A stretch of 64,000 bases of DNA from Leuconostocaceae bacterium ESL0958 (GCA_029433265.1 JAQTHT010000002.1:95691-159690), one strand, 5' to 3'; positions 25,741 to 34,437 are shown, numbered from the stretch's first letter. Notes: a model not told the origin generated them from the sequence alone. Made by a program: numbers and translations.

Positions 25741-26259
25741 CTATTCTGACTTAGCCTGCTTACCCTCTTTTTCTGCTGCTGCGGCCGTTTCCTGGTCCGC
25801 CTCTTCGGCCAGATTTTGATTTTCTTGAATCAAGTCCACCATTTCGGCAAACCAAGCTGCCATCTTCTGCTGAACCGTTTCCGGGTCGTCTTGATAAGCA
25901 GATAAGGAAGCCGCCTTCTGTATTTTTAACTGCGACTTTGAGATATAAGGATTATCCACTACTTGATAAACCTGCAGTTCATAGTTTTCTTCTGGATAAA
26001 TCAGTTTCTTTTCCTGGTTGGCATAGCGCAAGGGCAAGTTAATCGCATTAATTTCTAAAGCAAAAACAGAGCCACCAGCTTCAATCCCACCGTCCAAAAC
26101 CAACGCTGCTCGACCAATATCATTTCGCTTGGCTAACGTGGCAAAACTGGCAAAAAGGCTGTCCAGATCAATGGCCTGGCCCGCTTTACCGGTCATTGTT
26201 TCTGCTGCGTATGTTTGTTCAGCGATTTGATCCAAAATCGTCTGTCCCTTTACTTCCAT
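25741..26259 (-). CDS. Hypothetical protein, 172 residues
   Basis: I do not recognise a family. The protein is soluble and acidic with an alanine/glutamate-rich C-terminal tail (QNLAEEADQETAAAAEKEG). The central part (ALVLDGGIEAGGSVFALEINAINLPLRYANQEKKLIYPEENYELQVYQVVDN) suggests a beta-rich domain. The start at 26259 has GGAGGCGAGC upstream; a longer frame to 26298 runs into the terminator of the next gene. It is read separately from the oxidoreductase gene upstream because that terminator intervenes. Confidence 0.7.
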   Translation of the reverse strand: MEVKGQTILDQIAEQTYAAETMTGKAGQAIDLDSLFASFATLAKRNDIGRAALVLDGGIEAGGSVFALEINAINLPLRYANQEKKLIYPEENYELQVYQVVDNPYISKSQLKIQKAASLSAYQDDPETVQQKMAAWFAEMVDLIQENQNLAEEADQETAAAAEKEGKQAKSE

Positions 26260-26283
26260 GCTCGCCTCCGCTTTCCAATAATA

Positions 26284-26312
26284 AAAAAAGTATAGCATAG
26301 GCTATACTTTTC
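26284..26312 (-). terminator. Terminator after the flavin oxidoreductase gene
   Basis: Perfect stem AAAAGTATAGC / GCTATACTTTT, loop ATAG, with seven T on the minus strand. Confidence 0.9.
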
Positions 26313-26326
26313 GCAAAAGATTTTCC

Positions 26327-27670
26327 TTAAACCAGTGGCAGGCGCCGTTGGAAAGTATATTCCAGGGATGGGAAGGTGTAAATCAAATCGTTTAACTGTT
26401 CCTTGCTCAAGCCCATCTGGATGTAAGGCACAATCGCATTGATCATGTTGTCTGCTTCGTGTGACAGTTCGGCCGCCCCAACCAGCAAGCCAGATTGCTT
26501 GTCAAAAATCATGGTCAACTTGGCACCCTGTTCGTTTTCCACTTGGCGGAACCAGTCCCCGTCATAAGAAACTTCCGTCATGTCATAACGGTCAGGGTCC
26601 GCTTCGGCATCAGCGATGCGAACACCCACTTGGGCAATCCGTGGCGAAGTGAAGACAATTTCCGAAATGGCTGGGTACTGGATTGGCTGGTCCGTACTAC
26701 CCTTAAAGAGTGCCGTCAAGTAGCGGGATTCAAAAGCAGCCGTTGGCGTCAACTTTGGGATGGTCTTGTCAATGGCATCCCCCGCCGCATAAATGTTGTC
26801 TACGGAAGTTTGCAAATATTCGTTGACCGTAATTCCCCGATTGGTGTAAGCCACACCGGCAGCTTCCAAATTCAATTGGTCGTGATTTGGAATCCGACCG
26901 GTTGCATCCAGCACATAATCAGTCGTTAACTGGAAATCGCGTGGGCCATGCAAGGTAATCTGACCGTCTGCCGTCTTTTCAGCAGCGCTCACAGACATGT
27001 CAGGAATAAAGCGTACGCCCCGGCTCGCTAAGTCAGCCTTGACTTCAGCCACGTACTTCGCAGGGAACTGCTTGAGCAATTGACTACCACGGGTAATCAC
27101 ATCCACTTGAGCGCCGACTGCATTGGCAATCGTAGCAAATTCAATGGCCACAAAGCCACCACCCAAAATCGTCACATGTTTGGGCATGTGTGGCAAGGAA
27201 AGAAAATCCGTGGAATTGTCAAAGAGTGCTGCACCAGGAATGTCCAAACGATGAGGGCGCAGGCCTGTTGCAATAACAATCTTATCCGCCGTATACTGCT
27301 TGCCATCGACGGACACAGTGTGCGCGTCCACAAATTCAGCATGACCCGTGATGGTGGTAATCCCAGCATTCACCAGGCGGTCCTTGCCGTGTTGATCCTG
27401 CGGTACGATTAATTCGTGCTTGTGTGCCATCAAATCTTCCCAATTGATGGTTGGGACGCCGTCCAGGCCCCGGCCCTGCATGGCCCGAATCTTTTCGACC
27501 ATTTCAATAGGCTTATCCAAAATGATTTTGGCATTGCAGCCCTTATTGGAGCAAACGCCACCGTACTGGCTTTCTTCAATCACACCGATTTTAACGCCGG
27601 TTTTGGCCAGCGGCACAGCGCCGTTCCAAGTCCCCTGTCCCGAACCAATGTAGAGTACTGAAAAATCCAT
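26327..27670 (-). CDS. NAD(P)/FAD-dependent disulfide-reductase-like oxidoreductase
   Basis: The 447-residue flavoprotein has the group I disulfide reductase layout: N-terminal FAD site GSGQGT (residues 9-14), redox cysteines in GVCSNKGC (C-x4-C), NAD(P) site GGGFVAIEFATIANAVGA, second FAD site NIYAAGDAI and a C-terminal dimerisation domain. The segment that normally holds the catalytic His-Glu pair (HPT...E) reads YTFPSLEYTF, so the usual proton-relay histidine is missing. The substrate is therefore unclear; it could be a low-molecular-weight thiol system or a flavin reductase. The start at 27670 follows AGAAAGGAAG. Confidence 0.85.
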   Translation of the reverse strand: MDFSVLYIGSGQGTWNGAVPLAKTGVKIGVIEESQYGGVCSNKGCNAKIILDKPIEMVEKIRAMQGRGLDGVPTINWEDLMAHKHELIVPQDQHGKDRLVNAGITTITGHAEFVDAHTVSVDGKQYTADKIVIATGLRPHRLDIPGAALFDNSTDFLSLPHMPKHVTILGGGFVAIEFATIANAVGAQVDVITRGSQLLKQFPAKYVAEVKADLASRGVRFIPDMSVSAAEKTADGQITLHGPRDFQLTTDYVLDATGRIPNHDQLNLEAAGVAYTNRGITVNEYLQTSVDNIYAAGDAIDKTIPKLTPTAAFESRYLTALFKGSTDQPIQYPAISEIVFTSPRIAQVGVRIADAEADPDRYDMTEVSYDGDWFRQVENEQGAKLTMIFDKQSGLLVGAAELSHEADNMINAIVPYIQMGLSKEQLNDLIYTFPSLEYTFQRRLPLV

Positions 27671-27773
27671 GAATGCTTCCTTTCTATGCTGCACCGTCTA
27701 TCACGACGGCTTTGCTAACAACGAGCGTTCTGGGCCTGCCACCCGATTGGTCTACTCGTTTTTTACTACTTCT

Positions 27774-27803
27774 ATTATACAATAAAAGAAAATGGATAGG
27801 CAA
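27774..27803 (-). promoter_or_regulatory. Promoter of the flavin oxidoreductase gene
   Basis: On the minus strand TTGCCT (27803-27798), an 18-bp spacer and TATAAT (27779-27774) lie about 100 bp before the start codon. The remaining leader up to 27671 shows no obvious switch. Confidence 0.65.
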
Positions 27804-27874
27804 GCACCCCAGCCCCCAGCGGGCAGCAGGCTGCTACTGTAACCCAGTGCTCAAACAGACGATAAAATCCAAAC

Positions 27875-27912
27875 AAAAAAGACCCAGCTCGCCCTAACAG
27901 CGATGCCGTGTC
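27875..27912 (-). terminator. Probable terminator after purR-glmU
   Basis: Stem GACACGGC / GCTGGGTC with one mismatch and six T on the minus strand. It is weaker than the others here. Confidence 0.55.
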
Positions 27913-27944
27913 CTTATCATTAACGCTTCATTAGGGGGGCGGCA

Positions 27945-29315
27945 CTAATCTTTTTTATGGGGCATCCGGTCCCAAAAGTCTTTTTTATTTGTTTGCCGAC
28001 TACGGGCAATCCCCATTTCATGGTAGCCAATATCTGCGGTAATGGTCGAACCAGCGGCGGTAATACTTTCATCCGCTATGGTTACGGGAGCAATGATCTT
28101 GGTATTCGACCCAATGAAGGCCCGATCACCAACCGTCGTATTAAACTTGTGTACGCCATCGTAATTGACAAAGATTGTGCCAGCACCCACATTAACTGCT
28201 GCGCCTAAGTTGGCATTGCCAACATAAGACAGGTGACCGACCTTGCTGCCTTGCCCAATACTTGCCTGCTTGACTTCGACAAAATTCCCCAGGTGGGCTT
28301 GATCTGCAATCGTCGAGTTAGGGCGCACATGGGCGTAAGGACCGATAGTCGTCCGGTTCGCAATGATCGAAGCTTCCAAAGTGGAGGACGTAATGACATT
28401 GTCATCCCCCAGCTGCATGTCCACCAGCCGGCTACCAGCGGTTAGGTAATTCCCGCTACCCAGACTGGTCTGTCCCTGTAAGGTGACATTACCCTCAATC
28501 ACGGTGTCCTGACCAATGGTCACGTCAGCGCCAATGTTAGTCGTGGCGGGATCAAGCAAGGTAACCCCATTTTTCATGTGCTGGCGGTTAATCCGCCGGC
28601 GCATCGCCTGGTTGGCAGCTGCCAGCGCTACGCGATCATTAACCCCCATGGATTCTTCAAAATCTAGGGCCTGGTAGGCGCCAATAGGATAGCCCATTTC
28701 CCGCAAGATATCGAGCGTATCTGGCAAATAGTATTCCTGCTGGGCATTGTCATTATTGACTTTTGACAGTGCTGCAAAGAGCAAGTCGTTATTAAAAATG
28801 TACACGCCCGTATTGATTTCTTGGATACGGCGCTCCGTGACAGAGGCATCCTTTTCCTCGACAATTTTCAAGACCATCCCGTCTTCGCCCCGGACAATCC
28901 GGCCGTAACCGGTTGGATCAGGCGCCTCCGCCGTTAAAACGGTCACAGCATTTTGCGTTCGCTCATGCTCGGTGATGAGCGCAGCTAACGTATCCGTCGT
29001 AAAAAGCGGTGTGTCCCCTGACAAAATCAAAGTGGCGCCCGCCTGCAAATAGTCCTGGGCCTGCATGACGGCATGGCCTGTGCCCAACTGCTCTGCCTGC
29101 GTTGCAAACTCGGAGCGATTGCCGACGTGATCCCGGACCGCCTCAGCCCCAACACCCGTGACGGTAATGATTTTTTGCGGTTGTAACGGCTGTACTGCAG
29201 TAATCACCCAGTCAATCATAGCCCGACCGGCCACTTCGTGCAGCACTTTGGGGCGCTTGGATTTCATACGGGAGCCGTTGCCCGCTGCTAAAATAACCAC
29301 GTTAATCTGCGTCAT
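27945..29315 (-). CDS. glmU: Bifunctional N-acetylglucosamine-1-phosphate uridyltransferase / glucosamine-1-phosphate acetyltransferase
   Basis: The 456-residue protein starts with LAAGNGSRMKSKRPKVL, the uridyltransferase signature, has LSGDTPLFTTDTL and EINTGVYIFN in the N-terminal domain, and hexapeptide repeats forming a left-handed beta helix from about residue 255 (VTIGQDTVIEGNVTL, THIGPYAHVRP-type repeats). It makes UDP-GlcNAc for wall synthesis. It follows purR with an ATGA overlap, the standard Firmicutes order. Confidence 0.96.
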   Translation of the reverse strand: MTQINVVILAAGNGSRMKSKRPKVLHEVAGRAMIDWVITAVQPLQPQKIITVTGVGAEAVRDHVGNRSEFATQAEQLGTGHAVMQAQDYLQAGATLILSGDTPLFTTDTLAALITEHERTQNAVTVLTAEAPDPTGYGRIVRGEDGMVLKIVEEKDASVTERRIQEINTGVYIFNNDLLFAALSKVNNDNAQQEYYLPDTLDILREMGYPIGAYQALDFEESMGVNDRVALAAANQAMRRRINRQHMKNGVTLLDPATTNIGADVTIGQDTVIEGNVTLQGQTSLGSGNYLTAGSRLVDMQLGDDNVITSSTLEASIIANRTTIGPYAHVRPNSTIADQAHLGNFVEVKQASIGQGSKVGHLSYVGNANLGAAVNVGAGTIFVNYDGVHKFNTTVGDRAFIGSNTKIIAPVTIADESITAAGSTITADIGYHEMGIARSRQTNKKDFWDRMPHKKD

Positions 29316-30166
29316 TTTTCATCCTTTTTCTCGTAAATCTCCGTTAAATAATTACCGGGCGTCACTTGGATGGACTGGCCCGATTCAATACTGGTATCAA
29401 CATGGAGCAGGGCCGTATAATCTTCTAACAGCCGAACATCGGACCGTCCCTCCGCAAAGACTGCGGTACCCACTACTGTGCCAGCAAATTCACGAACCAA
29501 GGCCTGCATTCCTTGAATGGTCCCGCCAGCCTTCATGAAGTCGTCCACAATCAGAACCCGAGCCCCTGCCTGCAAAGACCGCTTGGACAGGGCCATCTTT
29601 TCCACGCGCTTAGAAGAACCTGTCAAATAATTGACGGAAATCATGGACCCTTCGGTCACTTTGGCATCGTCGCGCACAATCACAAAGGGAACGTTTAGCT
29701 GTTCCGCTACGGCCTGAGCCAATGGAATTCCCTTCGTGGCCGCCGTCATCACGGCGTCGATTTCCGTGCCAACGTACTGGGAGGTAATCAAACGGCCTGT
29801 CTGCCGCAAGACTTGGGGGTCGCCCAACAAATCGGACAGGTAGACATAGCCACCGGGCAAAACCCGCGACTCATCACGGACCTTTTCACAAATGCTATCA
29901 ATAAAGGTCCGCGCTTCTTCCTCCCCCATCAGGGGTGTATAGTAAACGCCACCGGCAGCACCAGGGTAGGTCTTGACCTCCCCCGTTCCCCGGGTGCGGT
30001 AGGCGCGACGAATAATGGCCAGGTCTTCTGAAATGGACGACTTGGCTGCATCGTAGCGGTCAGAAAAGAAGGTCAGGGAAATCAGTTCCCGCGGGTGGTC
30101 GAGTAGATAATGGGACATGTCAACCAGACGGTCGGCACGCCGAATTTTGCTGTGATCTTGGGGCAT
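29312..30166 (-). CDS. purR: Purine operon repressor/regulator PurR
   Basis: The 284-residue protein has an N-terminal winged helix (RRADRLVDMSHYLLDHP, then AAKSSISEDLAIIRRAY) and a phosphoribosyltransferase-like domain with the PRPP loop VLIVDDFMKAGGT. PurR of Firmicutes binds PurBoxes and responds to PRPP (and ppGpp). Start at 30166 (AGGAG upstream) rather than the in-frame codon at 30172. A PurBox pair is present before the purine permease at 15215-15249. Confidence 0.93.
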   Translation of the reverse strand: MPQDHSKIRRADRLVDMSHYLLDHPRELISLTFFSDRYDAAKSSISEDLAIIRRAYRTRGTGEVKTYPGAAGGVYYTPLMGEEEARTFIDSICEKVRDESRVLPGGYVYLSDLLGDPQVLRQTGRLITSQYVGTEIDAVMTAATKGIPLAQAVAEQLNVPFVIVRDDAKVTEGSMISVNYLTGSSKRVEKMALSKRSLQAGARVLIVDDFMKAGGTIQGMQALVREFAGTVVGTAVFAEGRSDVRLLEDYTALLHVDTSIESGQSIQVTPGNYLTEIYEKKDEK

Positions 30167-30201
30167 GGTCAAACTCCTAAAAAAGTGAATTGATAAGTTC
30201 T

Positions 30202-30210
30202 AGTATAGCA
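30202..30210 (-). promoter_or_regulatory. Extended -10 promoter of purR
   Basis: TGCTATACT on the minus strand, 36 bp before the start codon. The expected -35 region falls in the T-rich arm of the neighbouring terminator. Confidence 0.5.
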
Positions 30211-30217
30211 TATAAAA

Positions 30218-30261
30218 GCAAAAAACGAACGTTCGCTGAAAGGTGCGCGTTCGTTTTTTGC
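30218..30261 (-). terminator. Terminator after the metal ABC transporter genes
   Basis: A perfect 14-bp stem (GCAAAAAACGAACG / CGTTCGTTTTTTGC) follows the permease stop codon directly. Its arms contain CGAAC/GTTCG, the PurBox core, just upstream of the purR promoter. Confidence 0.85.
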
Positions 30262-31044
30262 TTATTCGGCTGTCAGGGCTGAGACTAAGTAGATGACGAC
30301 TTCAATTACCGCGATAAAGACCGAAGTTGGTAGGTTCGTTAAGTAGGCTAGGGTCAAGCCAGTCCAAGTGCCAAAGAGGGCGAAGAAAATAGCTAAGGCC
30401 ATCAATTTGCCAACGGTCTTTTGATAATACCGGGCCGAAGCAGCTGGCAGTGTCATCAAGACAAAAATTAGCAGCGAGCCAACCAGCTGGGAGGAAATGG
30501 CCACAGACAAAGCCATGACCACTAAGAACAAGATCTTTAAGGCGCGGGTTTGGCTGGGCCTTTTCAAAAGTCCTGCCTCATCAAAAGCCAGCCAACGTAG
30601 TGGCTTATAGAAAAGAAAGAGAACCAAGAGGACCAGCACTGTCATAGCAGCCAGTACCCAGAGGTCGGTGGTCGAGATGCCCAAGACTGAACCGAAGAGA
30701 ATCCCCGTTGCTGCGGTAGAGGCCGTATGGCCCAGTGCCAGGAAGAGAATGCCTAAGCCAATGGCCAAAGCAGAGATGGCCGAGGTCACATTATCTTGAC
30801 GGATTTTGGTATTTTCCAAAGACCCAATTGACAGGGCTGCTAAGAAGGTCAGCAGGACCATCCCAACCAGCGCCGGCCAACCCAGCAAAAAGCCGAAGGC
30901 GGCACCGGCAAAGGCAATTTCAGACAGCGAATGGGTCAAGTAGTTATAGGACCGGGCCACCACGAAGGTGCCCACAACCCCAGCCACCAGTGATACTAAG
31001 GTTCCTGCCAAAAAGGCATGTTGCATAAAGGCCGCTTCAAACAT
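30262..31044 (-). CDS. Metal ABC transporter permease (ABC-3 family)
   Basis: The 260-residue protein has seven to eight membrane helices and the ABC-3 permease features GTFVVARSYNYLTHSLSEIAFAGAAFGFLLG and LVGSLLIFVLMTLPAASAR. This family imports zinc or manganese (ZnuB/AdcB, MtsC). The start at 31044 has AGGAGG 8-13 nt upstream. It overlaps the ATPase gene by 8 bp. The solute-binding lipoprotein is not encoded here, so metal specificity cannot be read from the context. Confidence 0.88.
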   Translation of the reverse strand: MFEAAFMQHAFLAGTLVSLVAGVVGTFVVARSYNYLTHSLSEIAFAGAAFGFLLGWPALVGMVLLTFLAALSIGSLENTKIRQDNVTSAISALAIGLGILFLALGHTASTAATGILFGSVLGISTTDLWVLAAMTVLVLLVLFLFYKPLRWLAFDEAGLLKRPSQTRALKILFLVVMALSVAISSQLVGSLLIFVLMTLPAASARYYQKTVGKLMALAIFFALFGTWTGLTLAYLTNLPTSVFIAVIEVVIYLVSALTAE

Positions 31045-31735
31045 GGTGGACCTCCTCACTGTGCTTGGACTGGGCGGCTTGTGGCAGTGCTGCTGCAGCG
31101 CCGACCGTCACCTGCTGGTCATGAAGCCAGAGGTAGTTGTCCGCATACTGGCTGACCCAGGACGTGTCATGGGAAATAAAGAGGACCAACATGCCCGTTT
31201 CCTGTTGCAGGGCCCTTAAGCGGGCAATCAACACCGCTGTGTGTTTGGCATCCAAGGAAGCCGTTGGCTCGTCTAAAATGAGCAAATCCGGCTGCTGCAC
31301 CAAAGCTTGTGCAATGTAGGCCCGTTGCTTCTGCCCGCCAGAAGCTGCTGCAAGTGCCAAATCCGCTTTATCTGCTAAATCAACTTGTGCTAGAGCCCAG
31401 CGCAAACGCTTTTTTTCAGCGGCAGTGGTCCAAGGGCGGAAGCCCCGGTTCAAGCCCAAGCCAACGAAAGCCGCAATGGAAAGCGGATAGTCATCCCCTA
31501 GATCACGAAACTGGGGCACGTAGGCCAACCGGTCCGCCTGCACTTGAATGGCCGACCCAGGATGGGGCGCCAAAGCCGCTTTTAAGACGGCTTTCATGAG
31601 GGTGGTTTTACCTGCACCGTTTTCTCCTAAAATAACCGTAAAGGCCGGGCCTTTTAGGGTAAAAGAGACCTGCTTGAGAATTGTTTTCTGACCAAACGTA
31701 GCCTGATAATCGGCTACCGAAATGACTGCCGTCAT
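31037..31735 (-). CDS. Metal ABC transporter ATP-binding protein
   Basis: The 232-residue ATPase has Walker A GENGAGKTT (residues 37-45), Q-loop (YVPQFRDL), a signature reading AASGGQKQRAYIAQAL (ASGGQ in place of LSGGQ), Walker B LLILDEPTASLD and H-loop FISHD. It energises the ABC-3 permease downstream. The gene begins only 33 bp after the veg terminator and no clear promoter lies between, so expression may depend on read-through. Confidence 0.9.
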   Translation of the reverse strand: MTAVISVADYQATFGQKTILKQVSFTLKGPAFTVILGENGAGKTTLMKAVLKAALAPHPGSAIQVQADRLAYVPQFRDLGDDYPLSIAAFVGLGLNRGFRPWTTAAEKKRLRWALAQVDLADKADLALAAASGGQKQRAYIAQALVQQPDLLILDEPTASLDAKHTAVLIARLRALQQETGMLVLFISHDTSWVSQYADNYLWLHDQQVTVGAAAALPQAAQSKHSEEVHHV

Positions 31736-31767
31736 TGCTTTACTCCTTATTTGCTGGGTAAAGAAAA

Positions 31768-31784
31768 AGCCCCACCGGGCTTAT
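31768..31784 (-). terminator. Terminator after veg
   Basis: Short stem AAGCCC / GGGCTT, loop GGTG, with five T on the minus strand interrupted by a C. Confidence 0.65.
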
Positions 31785-31786
31785 TT

Positions 31787-32017
31787 CTAATCAGCAAAAG
31801 TCACCGCGACATTGTTGGTTAAGATATCAGTATAACTATAGGACGCGTGCTCAAACTGTGTTTCGTCGCCTAGTTTGACAACAAAGAGCGAACCGAAAGT
31901 AGCATCTAAAACGCCAGTCCGCTCGGTCATTTTTTTGCGGCCAATTTGTGAAACGACCGTGACGTGCTCACCTAAATGGGCATCCAAACGTTCCTTAATT
32001 TCTGCTAAGGTTGACAT
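31787..32017 (-). CDS. veg: Veg family protein
   Basis: The 76-residue protein matches Veg: IKERLDAHLGEHVTVVSQIGRKKMTERTGVL, then VVKLGDETQFEHASYSYTDILTNNV. In Bacillus, Veg influences biofilm matrix genes and spore germination; its role in lactic acid bacteria is unknown. It is monocistronic with a strong promoter. Confidence 0.93.
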   Translation of the reverse strand: MSTLAEIKERLDAHLGEHVTVVSQIGRKKMTERTGVLDATFGSLFVVKLGDETQFEHASYSYTDILTNNVAVTFAD

Positions 32018-32049
32018 TTACAAATCCCCTTTCAATATAGACAAGCCTG

Positions 32050-32078
32050 ATTATACCAAAAATTTAACAAATTATCAA
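32050..32078 (-). promoter_or_regulatory. Strong promoter of veg
   Basis: On the minus strand TTGATA (32078-32073), 17-bp spacer, TATAAT (32055-32050) with an upstream TG giving an extended -10. This near-consensus architecture fits the well-known high activity of veg promoters. Confidence 0.85.
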
Positions 32079-32098
32079 CCAAAGCCCATCACTGGGCG

Positions 32099-33001
32099 TT
32101 AGGGCCGTTGCTCCGAGTAGAAGCCAGCTGCGCCCAAAGCCCAATACAATTGTGTGAAATTGTTCAGAGTGAGTCGTTCGGCACGAACACTGGCTTCAAT
32201 CTCAGCTTCAGCCAAAGCGGTTTTCAACCGGTCCCGTGTCGCTTCGTCCTTTCCAAAGCGCTGCTGTAAGTTATTCCAAAGAGACTTGCGCCGGTGGGCA
32301 AAGCAAGCTTTTACTAAGGAAAAAAGCTGCTTAGGCTCCTGGACCGGCAGAGCTGCTGCCTGCTGGTCCAAGACCACCACGGCTGAATCCACATTGGGCG
32401 CCGGGTTAAAGGCTGTCCGCGGCACTTGGACCGCCTGTTTGATGTTGGCATAGTAGGCCAGCATGATGGACAGCACGCCATAGTCCTTATGGCCTGGCTG
32501 TGCAGTCAAACGGTCAGCCACTTCCTTTTGCATCATGACAACAATTTTGGACCAGTTGATATCAGCCTGCACGAGCGCCATTAAGATGGGCGTCGTAATG
32601 TAATAAGGTAGGTTAGCCACGACTTTGATTGGCTGATCGCTAGGCAATGACGCTGCCAGGACCGTCTTTAAATCAACCGACAAAATGTCGGCTTCCAATA
32701 CTTGGACATTGTCATAGGGTGACAAAGTCTCTGCTAAAATGCGGACCATATCCGTATCGATTTCAAAGGCGAGGACCCGTTTGGCCGCTAGTGCCAAGTA
32801 TTCAGTTAAAGCACCAATGCCAGGCCCAATTTCGACGATGTCATCCTGGTCAGTGACTGCTGCCGCCTGCACAATGGCCTGCAGAATGTTGCCATCCGTT
32901 AAAAAGTTTTGGCCCAGCTTCTTCTTCGCCCGGAGACCGTACTTGTTCAAAATTGCCTGCGTTCTTGCCGGCGTTGCAATCTTAATTCTTTCCGCCATCA
33001 T
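32099..33001 (-). CDS. rsmA: 16S rRNA dimethyladenosine transferase
   Basis: The 300-residue enzyme shows KKLGQNFLTDGNIL, SAM motif I EIGPGIGALTEYLA, LEADIL and the catalytic NLPYYITTP motif of KsgA/RsmA, which dimethylates A1518 and A1519. Start is ATGATG at 33001/32998, either possible, with AGAAGGAAGG upstream. It overlaps rnmV by 20 bp. Confidence 0.95.
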   Translation of the reverse strand: MMAERIKIATPARTQAILNKYGLRAKKKLGQNFLTDGNILQAIVQAAAVTDQDDIVEIGPGIGALTEYLALAAKRVLAFEIDTDMVRILAETLSPYDNVQVLEADILSVDLKTVLAASLPSDQPIKVVANLPYYITTPILMALVQADINWSKIVVMMQKEVADRLTAQPGHKDYGVLSIMLAYYANIKQAVQVPRTAFNPAPNVDSAVVVLDQQAAALPVQEPKQLFSLVKACFAHRRKSLWNNLQQRFGKDEATRDRLKTALAEAEIEASVRAERLTLNNFTQLYWALGAAGFYSEQRP

Positions 33002-33575
33002 GCCTTCCTTCTAATACCCGCCTGACATCCGCCTGGCGATAGCCATAGGCGCGGAGACGGTAATAAAACTGTTTGCCATTGCCATAACCAATCTGGAGCT
33101 GCTGACCCACAAGCGCCCGTTTGGCACTGGCCGCCGGACCAGCTAAGAGTCCTTGGTCCAACAAAAAAGAACGGTCGATGTCGGATGGCCCGACCGTTTG
33201 CCCCACTTTCGCATCAGCAGCCTGTAAGCAAGCCGCCAGCACTGCTGGCTGCGCATGCTCAATTCCTAATGTCTGATGGGGGTTATCGTGCGTGGCACGC
33301 CCCGCCGCCTGACTAATACTAGCCTGGACAACACCAGGGCAGGCCGCCGTAATCAGAGAACGGAGTCGATTGCCATTAAAATCAGGGTCTGTCAGGACAA
33401 TGGCCCCCCGGGTGCGTACGGCTAAGCGAATAGCGGTAAGCACTGCTGGGCCGAGCGCCGACCCTCTAGTCTCAATCGTATCGCAGTGGACCGCTTCTGC
33501 TAACCGGGCCGTATCGGAACGGCCTTCAACCACGACCATGGCGGCAATGGTTGGTTTTGCCCTAGTTTTGGTCAT
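32982..33575 (-). CDS. rnmV: Ribonuclease M5
   Basis: The 197-residue protein has the Toprim domain (VVVEGRSDTARL with catalytic Glu, and VLTDPDFNGNRLRS with the D-x-D pair) followed by a C-terminal domain binding 5S precursor rRNA. RNase M5 matures 5S rRNA in Firmicutes. It is in the usual tatD-rnmV-rsmA order and overlaps tatD by 14 bp. Confidence 0.93.
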   Translation of the reverse strand: MTKTRAKPTIAAMVVVEGRSDTARLAEAVHCDTIETRGSALGPAVLTAIRLAVRTRGAIVLTDPDFNGNRLRSLITAACPGVVQASISQAAGRATHDNPHQTLGIEHAQPAVLAACLQAADAKVGQTVGPSDIDRSFLLDQGLLAGPAASAKRALVGQQLQIGYGNGKQFYYRLRAYGYRQADVRRVLEGRHDGGKN

Positions 33576-34362
33576 GGTTTAAAAAAATGCGATGGGCGTT
33601 TTGAACCGTTTGGGCCGCTAACTCATCCCGACTCATGCCCAAAGTTTGCGCCAAATCATCCAAGACAAACTTCGTCCAACCCGGTTCATTGGTCTTGCCC
33701 CGGTTGGGCTTAGGGGCCAAATAAGGCGCGTCCGTTTCCACTAAGATCCGGTCTAAGGGCAGCACTTTGGCAGCCGCCCGAACTTCTTCCGCCTTCTTAA
33801 AGGTCACCACGCCTGAAAAGGAAAGATAATAACCCAAATCCGCAAAGGCCTTGGCTTGCGCGGGCGTTCCTGAGAAGGAATGGATGACCGCCTTTTCAAT
33901 TTGTTCTTCCTTTAAAATCCGGTAAACATCATCGAAGGCTTCCCGATTGTGGATGACCACCGGCAAATCTCGGTCCTTAGCTAAGCGCAGTTGCGCCCGA
34001 AAGGCCTTTTCTTGAATGGTGCGATCCGTATCCCAGTGATAATCCAGGCCGGTCTCCCCCACAGCCACGACGACTGGGTCCTTTACCTGTTCTTGCAACT
34101 GATCGAAAGCAGCTGCCGTCATCGACGGCGTATCTTCTGGCTGGAAACCGAGAATGGCGTGGACGCCCTCGTATTCGTGGGCGATGGCTAAAGCTCGTTC
34201 GTTTCCGACTTCATCATAGCCAACCACATTCATTTCAAGCACTTGAAATTCATGGGCCCGACCCAGGTAGGCCGGGACATCGAAGTAGAGCTGGTCATCA
34301 TTCAAATGGGTGTGGCTATCGTAAGCCGGTGCCGGTTGTTCATTGGGATGGTAAATTGCCAT
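33562..34362 (-). CDS. tatD: TatD family hydrolase (DNase)
   Basis: The 266-residue TIM-barrel metal hydrolase shows YDSHTHLN (H-x-H), VAVGETGLDYHW (Glu), VIHNREAFDD (His), VIHSFSGT (His) and VETDAPYLAP (Asp). TatD proteins are 3'-5' DNA exonucleases or tRNA deacylases. It opens the tatD-rnmV-rsmA operon. Confidence 0.92.
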   Translation of the reverse strand: MAIYHPNEQPAPAYDSHTHLNDDQLYFDVPAYLGRAHEFQVLEMNVVGYDEVGNERALAIAHEYEGVHAILGFQPEDTPSMTAAAFDQLQEQVKDPVVVAVGETGLDYHWDTDRTIQEKAFRAQLRLAKDRDLPVVIHNREAFDDVYRILKEEQIEKAVIHSFSGTPAQAKAFADLGYYLSFSGVVTFKKAEEVRAAAKVLPLDRILVETDAPYLAPKPNRGKTNEPGWTKFVLDDLAQTLGMSRDELAAQTVQNAHRIFLNHDQN

Positions 34363-34407
34363 GGCGGCCTCCTTTGTTCCTGCTTATTTTATCATACTGT
34401 GGCTAGT

Positions 34408-34437
34408 AAAAAAGGCTGCTCACGCAGCCTTTTTTAT
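34408..34437 (-). terminator. Terminator after nusB
   Basis: Stem AAAGGCTGC / GCAGCCTTT, loop TCAC, with A and T runs on either side; it overlaps the nusB stop codon. Confidence 0.88.

Noticed and set aside
27804..27874. GC-rich inverted sequence (GGGCAGCAGGCTGC) as a riboswitch before the flavin oxidoreductase gene
   Set aside because: It lies upstream of the predicted promoter of that gene and downstream of the glmU terminator; only a small stem is visible.
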